Assembly: GCA_028023455.1 (NCBI GenBank) | Contig: JAQFVV010006309.1 | Location: 2,000,511 to 2,064,510 of the forward strand | Reading direction: 5' to 3' | DNA: 64,000 nt | Source of the DNA: Epiperipatus broadwayi | Taxonomy: Eukaryota > Onychophora > Udeonychophora > Euonychophora > Peripatidae | Shown: one piece after another, positions 1 through 12,199 of the stretch | How the letters are laid out: every line of letters begins with the position of its first letter | Position numbering within the stretch: position 1 is the first letter of the stretch | Position numbers and translations under genes: made by a program | The notes under the pieces: model-generated | The model's input: only the letters and a program-made list of their open reading frames with translations | What the model was told of the DNA's origin: nothing | Database searches by the model: none

Positions 1-1860
1 TCAAAATGTTGCTGCTAAACAGAACTTTTCAGTACCAATCATAAGCTGCCGACATACAGAAGGAAACTAATCCATAAATGAAATTCACATGAATCAAGTG
101 CACACCTACATTGTCTCCTAAACCCAACTGGACTCTGTCGTTATGAATTAATGAACGAGCCATGGAAGGACTGGTAACCTTTTTATTTTATAAACTGAAA
201 ACCTCTGGTCTATTCATGAACTCTATCTCAAATCATAATTTAAGTCAACTACTGTCTAAAATTTCTCTATTCACTTTATAATGCATTAAAATTTGTTACA
301 GTAATTCTCTATTCTATTATCTCTAGTCTTAAAACTAATATCTTGTTAACTTTCTTTCTCCTACTATGGTGGTTTGTTTTAACTAATTTTAATTATATTT
401 ATTTGAATGATTATTAATATCATTTATTTGCAATAATATGCCAGTAATACTTTCAACTCGATAATAATCTCTTTCATTTAAACTCCCTTAAGAAAATAAT
501 GTTGCATTAAAATTTTATAGCTTAATTATTGCGCATTAGAACTAAATTAATACAGTTCTATTAATTATAGAGTTGTAAGGACTTATTTAATGTCTGATAT
601 GATTTTACCAATGGCTGAGAAGTATTATTAGCTCAGTTTATAACCTATGCTCCCGGCTATTTTATTTAAGTTATACAAAATTATCTATTCATATTGATCA
701 CATTTATTAATGTTTTACAAAAGATTAATAAGGAAAATAAATATATTCTAATTTAAATCTTGTATTTGTATTCTGGAAGGGCATGATAAAGGGTAATTAT
801 TATTCTAATTATATAAGTGCATTTAAGTATATTTGCTCTGAGTAAATTTGATTTTAATCTGATATGATCAGGTCATTACGTTAAGCATTTATTATATAAT
901 TTGGGCTTTATTAATCAAATATGATGATCACTATATCATCACCATTCAGAACATTGCTAACATGAGTCATCCTCCTATTTTTTGGGTTTGTCATTTCAGT
1001 GATATTGATATTTTAAATATATAGGAAGAAATCACTTCCTCCCTCGCTCATCATTGTATTGGACTAAAGGTTTGTGGCTGTGTCCTGACCTGATTTTCCC
1101 CATGTTCCATGGATCATTTGTAGGGCATAAAGGACTTGTTGAATATACACTGCCCTTCTACTTCTTAAATCAATGACAAACCATTTTATTTTATATTTGT
1201 TTTGCTGCTCGTAATGCATTAGTACCATTTTATTTTTTAGTTCAAATGAAGGCCCGTTCTTTTGCTTTATAAATTAGAATGAATTGATTTCATTAAAATC
1301 AAACAATTTTATATTTATCGATAATTTAAATAATTTTTTTTATTAAGTATTGAAGTTATACCCTACTTATTTATCATGCTGTTCATAAATTGATTTATGG
1401 ATGTGTGGGAAATAACTCTCACCTCCTTCTTACATAAAATTAGAATCATATTTTCTTTTCCAAATAAAATATCAAATAACGAGTAATGTATGTAATTCAT
1501 TTGGCACCAACACCATAAGTATCGTTATTTACATTTGTCTACTTTGTCGAGGCATAGATAAATATATTTCTTAAATACTAATGTATTAATTATTGACATA
1601 TGAGTACAACTGCCATTATTTGTTGTAGATTGTAATTCACACTCCAAAGACTAGATAATTTATAATACTCATCATAAATATTTAAACAAATATTTGCTTA
1701 TTATTAAATATTTTATATACATACTTGGTTTGATTGTTTTTTAATTATTAATTAGTTTTAAATATTCATGCTCACTGTTTGTATTAGCAACCCAAATATA
1801 CATATGTAAATTTATTCAGAAATATCCATGGTCATTTTATCATACATTAGTTAGAGTCAG
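1..1860. other. AT-rich DNA without recognisable gene
   Basis: No reading frame of useful length or recognisable protein motif on either strand. A slightly GC-richer stretch near 1040-1170 looks like repeat-derived sequence, but I cannot name the family. The rest is A/T-rich sequence with many stop codons in all frames. Confidence 0.6.
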
Positions 1861-1879
1861 ATAAGTGGTCTCAGTAATC

Positions 1880-2045
1880 ATCACATCCGTTGAGCTAGTT
1901 CATGGCGCATGGTCTCATGTGCTGTCAATATGTATTGTCCATTAGTTTTGATCTGAGCTTGTGAATTGGGTTCAAATTCAGTTTGGCCTTTGATATAATT
2001 CTTTGGTTTGACTGGGCTTGAAGTTCCCTTTCATGGGTTCAGGTC
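1880..2045 (+). repeat. Possible tRNA-derived SINE fragment
   Basis: This short GC-richer stretch contains an A-box-like TGAGCTAGTT near 1891 and a B-box-like GGGTTCAAATTC near 1968, the two internal RNA polymerase III promoter elements of tRNA genes. The spacing between them is longer than in a normal tRNA head and no poly-A tail is evident, so this is tentative. No second copy was found in the window. Confidence 0.25.
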
Positions 2046-2449
2046 ATGTTAAGTGGAAACTATATTTTCCCAGTATAATATAATATCTATGAAGAGAAGG
2101 TATTACAAGCATAATACTAGAAAAGAATAACTATAAATTTTCATTCATCCTATATTTGATAATAAATATTAACACTATTGCTCCACTAAAAACTATTATC
2201 AACTGTTTATTGATTACTTATGTTATGACATTAACTGTATGTGGAATGTAATGTGTATAAGTGCAATTATTACATGGATTACTTATGTTTACATAGAAGG
2301 TAGAGTGATATATAATAAATTACAATTATAAAATTCTATTATATATAACATTTAAATATTAAAATTTTCAATTTTTCACAATGATTTTAGTTTATGCTAT
2401 CAAACCCCTCCCAACTTCAACAGACCCATTAACAATACCAAGGATCAAC

Positions 2450-2792
2450 TCTCCCAATATATATGCAGCAGGCTGTGTATAATGTAGCTTGCTCCAAAAA
2501 TAATTGCCGTGCATCATATTACAGGGAGATGAGGGCTTCAGTTTATACAAGACTATTACAACATAAGTATGCACATAACAGGGCACAGGCAGATTCCTCC
2601 CATCCATCCATTTTCCCACAGAAAAGAGCCAAAACAGGTCATCCTTGCATTCCAGATAATCCTCGGGTGATGTGCAGAGAGCGACATGAGTTAAGGAGAA
2701 ATATTAAGGAGGCTTATTTTATGGTTTCTGACATTAATTCCATGAATAAAAGAGATAAGTTCTATGTCATTCCCAAGAAATGGCAAACTTGA
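2450..2792 (+). pseudogene. Penelope-like element, C-terminal GIY-YIG endonuclease fragment
   Basis: An open frame of about 109 codons ends at TGA 2790-2792 and matches the C-terminal GIY-YIG endonuclease region of Penelope-like retroelements, which nicks target DNA for integration. Seen: AVYNVAC with C-x4-C spacing (CSKNNC), then SYYREM where active relatives have a YIGET-like motif, then a conserved arginine (YTRLLQH), and a tail EAYFMVSD...PKKWQT. The same frame, motif order and tail occur in the element at 61102-61440 (VYKVTC, YYGET, REAYFIAADP, CKWST), so these two belong to one family. The YYG glycine has become arginine, which should cripple catalysis. No RT domain lies upstream; the copy is 5'-truncated. 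The first Met is not a meaningful start. Confidence 0.7.
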
Positions 2793-2799
2793 TTTACAT

Positions 2800-4840
2800 A
2801 AATTTGCATTTCTCATGCTGAACATTATGCACCACAATCTTTCATAGTTTTGAAAATGAAGGCTTTGCCCTTCAAAAGTACTAAGCAAAAATGAATAAAT
2901 ATAAATATAATATTTTATTTGAGAATTATTGGCGTGTTATAACTAATTTGTGTGAAATATTAGCATAAAATATTTGAGTATTTCATATAATATTTAAATA
3001 ATTTATAGAAAAATATTAAATAATAGTGTGATATATCACATTTTTACTAATTTAATAATGGCCCATAATTCAATAACATTCACGTCAGATGTTTGAAGAG
3101 GCCACAGAAACCATGAAATAATATTTGACTTTATGATCTGCAACAATAGAAATATTATATAACATTTGGAAATAGAGATTACACCATAAAATAACTTGCA
3201 GAATATTTAAATAGTTTGCTAATGTTATACATTCATACAGAATAGTAATTGAACCAAGAGGAGATCATGATATAGACGCCCAAATATTAGACCATCCATG
3301 ATTTTAATTTATAGTTTGTCTTCTGCCAATTATAAGATAAGCTTTGGTTTTTTGATAAACTTTCTTTTTATGGTTGCCAAATATAAACTGTTCAATTGAT
3401 TTGAAAATGTAAGTAATTATTCTTCTAATTATATGCCATAATTTTGTTAATCTATTATTTATTCCTTATTGTGTAACATGATGCCATTCTTTCCATAAAC
3501 ATTATAGTGGAAACTTACCTTTTATAAATGTTATTCTTTTGAAAAATTTTTTTAAAAGATATTGAAGTTTGCAAATTGTGCTGACCTCTGAAATGATTTA
3601 TTTCATTAGGCTTTTATTTTGATTGGTCACAATCTTATCTAACGTTCATTAGCCCTCTAGAAGATTTTATTATATATTTGTTAAACATAATAATCATTCC
3701 TCAGTATGCTTAATATGAAATATAAAATATTACAATCAATTTTGGACATGGTTCAATTAGCCTCAGTTAATTACATTTTAATATTTTATCTGTACATTCC
3801 CACATATTATGTATTGTCAAAAATATATGCTAACGTAAATGAAAGAAATAAAATTTATGAAATATCTGTTATATATGTTTCATATTTATTTATATAGCAG
3901 GATTCAGCAAAATAATAAAACACAGTCTATTTATAGAAATGTGTATTATTCATATGTATAATAAGTTCAGAGTTTTATGAAGGAATTTTTTATTTAGTTA
4001 TTTTTTATAATAAATTGAATTAATATTTTCCACTATTTTTATTTCGGATTAAAAAACTAATCAATAAAGAGTTAATATTTCTCCTACTGTGATATTTTAA
4101 AAAATATATAACCTTGAATTATTTTTAAAAATGAGCTAAACTTAAAAATAAATTAAAATATCATACCCCCCCCTCCCATTTTTTTTTTGCAAAATATATA
4201 TATCCAAAAGAAACAACAAATCTATACTTTTTAATTTCAACATAACATTTTTTTACTAATTTGTTCTTTGATTATCAATAAATTATCAAATTAAAATAAA
4301 TAAAAATGAAACGAAAATAATATACAAAAGTTTCTAATTAAAATGCAATATTCTAAAATTACTGAATTTTAAAATCAATATGTATAATGTAAGACGAATT
4401 TCTAATAGCTGGTTTAATAAAATTAAATAATTAAAAAAATAAACCATAGTACAATATGTAATATTCAAATATCATTTCTGCCCCTCTTCCCCCAGTCCAG
4501 TATCTATTCTTCACTATTATGCTGAAATCAATTGTACTGCCTAATAATGCATTTATTTCTGATTATTTATTTGAAAATATATGTAGTAAATTGATTGTAA
4601 TTGTTAAAAACAAACACCGAATATTTTAGAAAGTTTATCTAAAGTATGTGAAAAAAAAATTTTTTTTTAAGGAAAAACAAGTGGTTTTGGAAATTTATTT
4701 AGTAGCAAATAGTTCCTGAGATATTGTTATATATATATTTGAAATGTAATATTTATGTGAGCAAATGTTAAACATTAAAATATATTGGAACCATAGGTGA
4801 AAGAAAATAATTTATTCAAAGAAACATCATGTGATTCTAG
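2800..4840. other. AT-rich DNA without recognisable gene
   Basis: Only short frames with random-looking, A/T-biased composition. One 63-codon frame at 3706-3897 has no recognisable motif. Short homopolymers occur near 4166-4190. Confidence 0.55.
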
Positions 4841-4848
4841 ACTGTCAC

Positions 4849-5231
4849 ATTATTTTTAAGTAGTAAATCTATTACTACTTCTCTAGTTCTATTATTTAGT
4901 GTAAGTTTCAGTAATCAGTAGATACTAGATGTTAATACTTAATAAATCCTTTTCCAGTGCTATCTACCCATATCCACAAAACTAGTTTCTAACTTATGGC
5001 TTTAATCAGTTAAGAATTTTGGATCTGGATTAAAAAAAAATCCAGAAATCTGGATTCAAAATTCTTCTCCCTTTAAAACCATAAGTTAGAAAATAGTCTG
5101 GGAATATAGATAGGATAGCATTGAAAAAGGATTTATTAAGCACTATCATCTGGCATCTATTGATTACTGAAACTTACACTAGGTAGCAGGACTAAAGTAG
5201 AAGTAGTAAATTTGCTACTTAAAAATAATTT
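4849..5231. repeat. Foldback palindrome, family 1 (copy 1)
   Basis: Two arms of about 180-190 bp (4849-5031 and 5040-5231) are imperfect reverse complements separated by a few A residues. The centre reads ATCTGGAT...ATCCAGAAATCTGGAT. Internal words such as CAGTAATCAGTAGATACTAG and AACTAGTTTCTAACTTATGG recur in diverged form in the palindrome at 29696-29985, so this is a dispersed foldback family rather than a chance palindrome. No coding capacity. It is probably a MITE- or SINE-like element propagated as a hairpin. Confidence 0.75.
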
Positions 5232-5239
5232 AATCTTTC

Positions 5240-7330
5240 AAATATTTGTTCACTATAGTTGTCTCTCAATCAATCTATATTTACATTTAGGAAAGATTGA
5301 CAAAGGAAATTAGATCAGTAATCTTTTTTTGGAAATGATTTTCGAAATTTAAATAAAATAAGAAGAAACAAAGAAACAACCAAGATGTTTTTACACTTAA
5401 ATTTTATTAAGTTTTTAATAGAACAATTTTATTTACATTGTATATATTTTCTAAATTATTTTAAATTTACCATATTTTATAAGTATCCCTGATAACTCCT
5501 TCTCAAAAATATAATACATTTAAAGGCAGTATTAATACCATATATACAGGAAAGAACATTGCTAATATTTAATACAATCTAAATGCATGTTCAGTGCTGA
5601 ACATGTTTGTCAAAGGTAATATTGTATATGTTTTTGAATATATATTAATATTGCTTTTATTATAATATTGCATTTTGATAATTCTAATATGATTAAGAGG
5701 TTCTTCTAGTATGATATAACATAATTAATTACAAATAATGGTGAATAAGTTTATTTATCAAACTATTTAAGACGTATTTTAATTTTGAAAAAGAGCATTT
5801 GCACTTTGCGAGAAACCTGTGTGATGAATATATATATTTATAATTTAAAAATATATTCTATATATTCAGTATGTAAATTGAACTTATTTTATACTTTAAA
5901 ATCCTACAAAATTGACAATGATGATTTGAGAGCTAAAGATTTTTGGAATAAAGTTTAATCTTCATTTCTCATCTTAACCTCACATAATCTTTAAATCAAG
6001 ACTCAACATAATCATTTGCCTACAGAACATAATCTACAAATAAAAAGTTCTTTTCCATTTTTATTTTATTTTTATAAAATGCAAGCAACTCTCATCAAAA
6101 TTATCAACAAAATAAAAAAAAGGGACAAAATCCTTTCAACCTGTACTGTCTTCTCTGAGACCTGGAGGTTGTTTTGAGTTCCAGCAATACAACAATAATT
6201 AATCACCATAGCTTTCAACCTCAATACCCATCCTCAATTAGTTACAACATATACACTACCTCAATACATTCATTAATCCCAAATGATGCAACCAATTAGC
6301 CACAAGAATACTACAACACAAGTAGAAGCTACCCCAAACAGAATCTCTGCATCAGCTGTTCAAAATTTCCAAGTTCACACTGGAGTCCATTTCTAGTAAG
6401 AAAAAATTAAATGTAAACTTAACTTTGTAACCATATCTCAATGTATATAATTTTGTTAAATAAGTTTCTTGGAACAACCTTCTTTATTTTTAACATTATT
6501 TTGAAAAAGTATTTTCATGAATGTTTTTTTTTAAAAAAATCACCATATGTTTTAGCTCTTAAATTAGTAAAAAAATTATAAACTTGATGCTTGGAATATT
6601 CTTCATTAAAATAATGAACTGACCTTTCCAATATTACATTACACGTATTAGTAAAAAAAAAAATAATAATAATATTTCTTGATGTTACTCAACCCAACTT
6701 CAGTAATATTTTTTCTATGGCATTTTTTTTTTTTAAATAAAGAAACCTGTTTTGACAAATGATTTAAAAATTGCCACTACGTAATTTTTTATTTGGTTTT
6801 ATATCTGGTGCTGTAAGATAAAATATAAGAAAAATGCCTCAAACAATTCTACAGATGTATTTTGTATCTTTGCATAAACAGTAGCAATATTTATGTAAGA
6901 AATGTATAAAAATATTCTAGAAGTAATCATATTCATTAAAATGAGTGAGAGAATCCAAAATAGTTTTTGACTTATTAAATCTGATTCTAAAATATTAATA
7001 AGATATTTAAATGTATCATAATAAAGTTGATGGAGGATGTGAATGATAGCATTTTTATGGTCACACTGAAAGTAACACATGTATGGGAAACTAGATTTGA
7101 TTTTTAAATGAATTCTTAATTAAAAATAACAAAATGTTCTTTAGATGTTAATGTTTCTTGTGGTGAAATGACAAAGTTTTGACTTAATTATCAGAAATTT
7201 TTTCTCAGAATAGAATCAAATGATAATTTATTAAATTTATGCCCCATTTTTATATGCAGAGAAAATTATCAAGATAATAAATAGTAATTTTATTAAAATA
7301 TTACATTAGTATTTTAATGAAATATTGTTG
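5240..7330. other. AT-rich DNA without recognisable gene
   Basis: No supported feature. A 93-codon minus-strand frame at 6799-7080 has low-complexity, Ile/Tyr/Leu-rich content and no motif I recognise. 6120-6380 is somewhat more complex sequence, again without a coding signal. Confidence 0.55.
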
Positions 7331-7739
7331 TGCATAGTTTAGAGCAGTTGCAAAGTGGCAGACTCTGGAACCCAAAGATCCTTGGATCACGGTCCTTCTC
7401 TAGCACACAGAATGCTTGAGCAATAAACCATTCAGTTATTAAAATATAATGTTGAAATTAAGTATTGCGTTTTTTCTTCTGTTGTTTTTTTAACCTTTTA
7501 CCATATGTCTTTCTATCTTTTCTTTATGGAGTTACAATATTTTTAATCATTTACAAATGGTTGCTAATGATGAAATATTATTTATTTAAGTATCATATAA
7601 TTCCAACTATTGATATTACTCAGTTATATATTTTCAAATATGATGTACCAGATGCAATGATTTCATGTAAATATATGTGCATGTGATTGTTAATTTGTGT
7701 GTGATCAAGCAAACACACTGTTCTCTACTTGCTATTAGA

Positions 7740-7985
7740 GATTTCAATTGCAGCATTTTCTGAATGTTTGTGATGATGGTATTTTTGTTGTATTTATATA
7801 TTGGGCTGTTTCTAAAAATTCTAAATACATTCAATTGCTAACAATGTTTCAAGAGATATTATTTTTTTCTCTTCTTCAGGGTTGCTGGCTTGACCAGTAA
7901 CATTAGTAGCATGGGAAACAAACCTGGATCCTTAGATTCTTGAATATTGAATTTTACAGTAATGCTCCAACCAACTGAGCCATTA
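7740..7985 (-). repeat. tRNA-derived SINE, family A (copy 1)
   Basis: Read on the minus strand, the head (near 7983-7962) has an A box TGGCTCAGTTGG and, near 7930-7915, a degenerate B box GGTTTGTTTCC, followed by CCCATGCTACTAATG and GGTCAAGCCAGCAACCC. The body continues leftward with words shared with two other copies at 59525-59800 and 63200-63505 (for example GAATGTATTTAGA and ATCATCA...AACATTCAG). Transcription would be by RNA polymerase III and mobilisation by a LINE; both are inference. Decayed copy. Confidence 0.7.
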
Positions 7986-7989
7986 AATA

Positions 7990-8695
7990 AAGGTAAATTT
8001 TTCTAAAGACATTCAATATTTATATTAGATGATGAAAATAGTCCAATATATAAATATAACTTTAATTGAAGTACTTCTAATTTATTTTATATCATTATTT
8101 CACAATAATCACACACCTTTAAATGCTCATGAATTGGGTTACTGAATATCTAAATATTGATACTCATTGATCGTAAACAATAATATCCTTAATTTTATCA
8201 CTTTGTACACCAAGTATTTAATTCTTTTAATTTATCAGATAATATATATTAATATTGACTATAATAAAAATTAGAATTAATTTTGGCCACAAATATTAAT
8301 AGATTTCTTTACTCTTTAGAACTTTTATGTGGATATTTAAGTGTGGCATCAGATTATTTCGAAAATTATGATAGTCAATATGTATATCAAATAATATGTG
8401 AGTTAATGATTGTTAAAGGTATTTTACTCCAGAGTTCATAAGAACTTTAAGCACCAGAAGTGATGGCCTGGGTCTACATTCCATGGACTGTAAGATCCCG
8501 AGTCTCTTATTTTTGCATTGCACTAAATCAATAAAAGAAATATATGAATTCATTCATTTTTTCAAGACCTGTTACATACATATATTTTGATATCAATTTT
8601 GAAGCTCTTTACAATTTTTTATTTATTTTATTATCTTTTTATAATAGTAATAATAAAAAGTCAGATGTCACATGACTTATATATAACTTGCACTT
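7990..8695. other. AT-rich DNA, no gene; possible repeat fragment near 8440-8530
   Basis: Nothing coding. 8440-8530 is GC-richer and may be a repeat remnant, as it shares the word TCCATGGA with 1105-1115 and 58600-58610, but the similarity is too short to define a family. Confidence 0.45.
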
Positions 8696-8700
8696 ACAAA

Positions 8701-8920
8701 TATGTAAAATTAAGAGCATGCTAATAAATTCTAAACAAGCTTTTTTATTTTATTTTATGATAAATGCTACTACAAGAGAAGAGACCCATAGGTTGAAACC
8801 AGTCTGGGGATGGGGACAATCCAAGATAAAAATGATTTGAATGCCTTCTCTTGTAGTAGCATTATCATAAAATAAAATAAAAAGCTTTTTTAGAGTTTAT
8901 TAGCATGCTCTTTACATATT
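8701..8920. repeat. Near-perfect foldback, ~80-bp arms
   Basis: The left arm 8701-8781 (TATGTAAAATTAAGAGCATG...) and right arm 8845-8920 (...TAGCATGCTCTTTACATAT) are reverse complements with few differences, around a ~63-bp GC-richer loop (8782-8844). The arms carry CAAGCTTTTTTATTTTATTT and CTACTACAAGAGAAG. It is unrelated to the other foldbacks here. High arm identity suggests a younger insertion or arm homogenisation. Non-coding MITE-like element. Confidence 0.8.
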
Positions 8921-8924
8921 TTTT

Positions 8925-11340
8925 TATAAATAAATTCAAAACTTTTTTTCCCTACTTTTTGATCACTGAGTTTCACTCAAATTCATATGTGCAACAGACA
9001 TTTCATTTTCCCAATATTTGCTGACAAATGTGTTGTATTCTTTGCTTCAGATTCAGTAATAAAAGCCCAAACCAATAGAATATGTATTCAATGCCAGATA
9101 AGAATAGAAGATGTTTTCCTCACTTCGTTCCTAATGTGCATAGATACTATTTTGTTGAAAGTAAATTTTTTGACAATTTAATTATTATCGAAATTTGTTT
9201 GTTTTTTGATAATACTCAGAAAAAAACATTCAGAATTTTTTTTTTAGGATATTTAAATAATTTTATCATTTGTTGGTAATTATGAAGATGGCATGAGTAG
9301 TGTATTTAATATCTTGAAAATAAATTCAAAATCTTTTCACTCAATTCCTAATATTTTTTCATTTCTTATAACAGGTGTATTAAAACCTATTCAGCAGAAA
9401 AGAATTACACCTTTCTATTTTGAGTGGGACCTAGAGTCTTTCATTACTATTTCTCCATATTTCAATATTTTATTTTTAGATTTAAGACATTTTTTTAATA
9501 ACATATTGATAGTATTAACATCACTTATTATAAATTTAAGCTTTCAAGTGATAGGTATTTTGAAAGAAAATATTTGATATTTTAAAAATATGAAAATAAA
9601 TATTTAAATGAAATTCTTCTCTATAATATCTTCTCAAAACGTTAGTAGAAAGAAATATTAGATATTTGAATTTTATGTTAATAAAAGAAGATAAATTTAG
9701 GGTTAATTATCACCAAAGAAAAAAAATGTAAAATTTGTCTCTTTTATGATTTTAATCTTATTGTATACTGAATATCTCTATGATCTAAGATAATAATTTA
9801 TACTATGTTTTTTTATTTTATTTTATGGATCAAAACATATGTCAAATAAGGGGAAATCTATGGTATATAATAATTGAAAGATCTATATTAAACAGTAATT
9901 TGCGTAATACATTTACAAAATTTAAATTAAGAAAGATAGTTAGCATTGTTAAATAGAAGATTAATCCCATTAATCGTATAAATGATAAAATCAAAATTAA
10001 CATTATTAACGAGTTGGAATTAAAACTTTATATAGACTTCTTAATTATTGAAATAAAGATTGTTTAACTTCTTTTGTGCATGAAATAAGTGATTCTGGAT
10101 CTATGTATGTTACATATAAGGACTTGTAGTCATAAATTATAACTTTAAATATCAGTATTATAAATAGTTAGATATGAAGTAATTGTAGGAATTGTTAATC
10201 TTGATAGGTTTATAGAGATATATAAATATATAAAACTGTTTGTAATTTTCTTTTTACTTAAGTGCAGATTAGTTAAAAGATGAACAAAATACAGAATTTT
10301 AAGAATCTAGTTTAGTTTAATATTTGAAAATGTTGGATATTCAGAGTAATTAAGAGATGAAATGCAAAATTGTGAATATTATAAAAGAATATTAATTATA
10401 ATTTAGCGATTTAACATTTAAAGTCACTAAATATAATTGTTGAAAACCATACCAGTTTGAATGAGTTTAAAAAATAATTTATCTCCAGTTCATTTATATT
10501 CGTCCACGAGCAATTAATATGATCTCTTGCTTGATTTCAATGAAATATCAGAGAGATTAATACTTCTGAGTATTTTAATATTTGAAGATTTATTTATTAA
10601 TATTTTGCTGTATACAGCTAATGTTGTTTTGTAATACATTCCCTGTTAAAATGCCCTTTAAGATGTTGTTTTATATACATGACTTAAAATAATAAACGGA
10701 AGATATTGGGAATTCTTTTGTGTAGTTGATTTTATATAACTAATGGATATTGTTTTATGATTTTATTGCATTCATTTCTTAGTAGTTTTTAAAAATAATA
10801 CTATGCTGCGTTTAAGCTTTGTTATCTTTAAATTTAGTCATATAGTATGGATAATATGTTTTGAGCATGTAATCTTAATTAATTGATTATTAGCAAAGAG
10901 ATTTAAATCTACGAATAATAAAATTAATTGAGCATAAAAAGAATTTATAAAATACTCATTTCCAAAACGTTTGATCTAAACTTAAGTGCAATATTAGCGT
11001 TCCATAGGGATAAATAAAATACTCATTAACAGGCATATATTAAATTGTAGTTACTTTAATACTACAGAAAATTATTCTCAATTAATAACATTTTAAATAC
11101 TACTAAATAGAGAACAATTAGATATTTAGAGTTAAATAATTAGAAAAAAGAAATAATTTTAGTAGAGTTGCCATAAAATTCAAGTTAAGTTTAAAATTAA
11201 TTGATCTAGAAATAAAGTTGATACATTTAGGATCATCATTAGACCTTTGTTATTATAAATTGGAATGAGATATTAAAATATCGAAAATCTATATAATTAT
11301 CAATAGTTTGTATGCAATAAATGTGATTATTATGTTTATT
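8925..11340. other. AT-rich DNA without recognisable gene
   Basis: Three overlapping frames (8987-9181, 9082-9279, 9293-9577) encode hydrophobic, Phe/Ile-rich sequence without recognisable motifs and without splice or codon-usage support. I see no other structure. Confidence 0.5.
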
Positions 11341-11369
11341 AAATTAATCTTTTCCTGTATTATCTTTTC

Positions 11370-11470
11370 TCTCATATGTCATAGCATCGGCTGGGACGCG
11401 AACCCACAACAGTCTGCAACCAACTACTTGCTTGCAAGGCGGTTGCGATGACATCACGGCTAACAACGCT
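11370..11470 (-). repeat. Short tRNA-like SINE (copy 1 of 4)
   Basis: The tRNA-like body is 11393-11470 on the minus strand. Acceptor strands AGCGTTG and CGATGCT can pair, the T-arm B box is GGGTTCGCGTCCC, and the anticodon-loop region reads CTTGCAA. A longer insert sits where a class II variable arm would lie. The body is followed directly by ATGACATATGAGAGAAAAG, a degenerate form of the ATG-CACATGAAAAAA tail of the other three copies. The most diverged copy: its A-box region is broken (TTAGCCGTGATGTCA). Confidence 0.75.
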
Positions 11471-11474
11471 ATCC

Positions 11475-12070
11475 TTTCTTTAACTTTATTTAATAATGAT
11501 TCTTTGGATACCATGACTATTGCACTACTTATTACAAAAATCAATTCTAAATCAGGTTTTGTTATGCAGAAATAATTTAATTATTATGTGTAGATAATGT
11601 AAAAAACAATATTTCTATGATGACTTGAATATTATTAAAATAAAATTATCACTATTTGAACTTGAAAATATATGAGGTAAATCCAATAATATGTAATGGA
11701 ATGAAATATTGTTGGATATTGAGTGAAAAGTCTGATGAATGAATTGACTAAGAAAACATCTGAATATTGTTGATTTTAATGATAAGGTGATTGCCATTTT
11801 TGTAAAACATTAATAGAATTATTTATCTAAAATAACAGAAGTAGTACACATTCAATTATTAGTTATTCAAGAACATCTGATTATTACAACCGATTTTAGG
11901 CCCTTGTAATGATTGTCAGAATAAAAAAAAATTACTTGGGAATAAAAATTAGAACTGTTTTGAAGTCATGACAAAAATAGGGAAATATTATCATTAGTGA
12001 AGTCTAAAAAAAATAGTAACTTACTACATTCTTGTCTAGACAAAACAGAAACTACATTCCTAATATATTC
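11475..12070. other. AT-rich DNA without recognisable gene
   Basis: No coding or repeat signal that I can support. It becomes similar to the ~360-bp tandem repeat only from about 12075. Confidence 0.5.
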
Positions 12071-12074
12071 ATAT

Positions 12075-12199
12075 TTTTGTTTAGTCATTCATTAGACTAA
12101 AGATTATCCAATAATGATTTATATTTCAGTAGTGTAATTTTCACTACACCACTCTCATGCAATGTAGTAAATGCTTTCTGTCCACTTTTAACATGTTAT
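12075..12199 (+). repeat. ~360-bp tandem repeat unit, left part, interrupted by LTR element
   Basis: Words such as GTCATTCATTAGACTAAAGA, CAATAATGATTTATA, GTGTAATTTTCACTACACCA and CTTTTAACA match units at 17320-17440 and 22990-23100. The unit is broken at 12199/12200 and continues at 17072 with TTATGGAAGAATGCAATCAT. The two halves therefore formed one unit before the LTR element inserted. Confidence 0.75.

Noticed and set aside
9293-9577. 94-codon hydrophobic frame, possible membrane protein
   Set aside because: Phe/Ile/Leu-rich as expected of AT-rich DNA, no motif, no supporting context.
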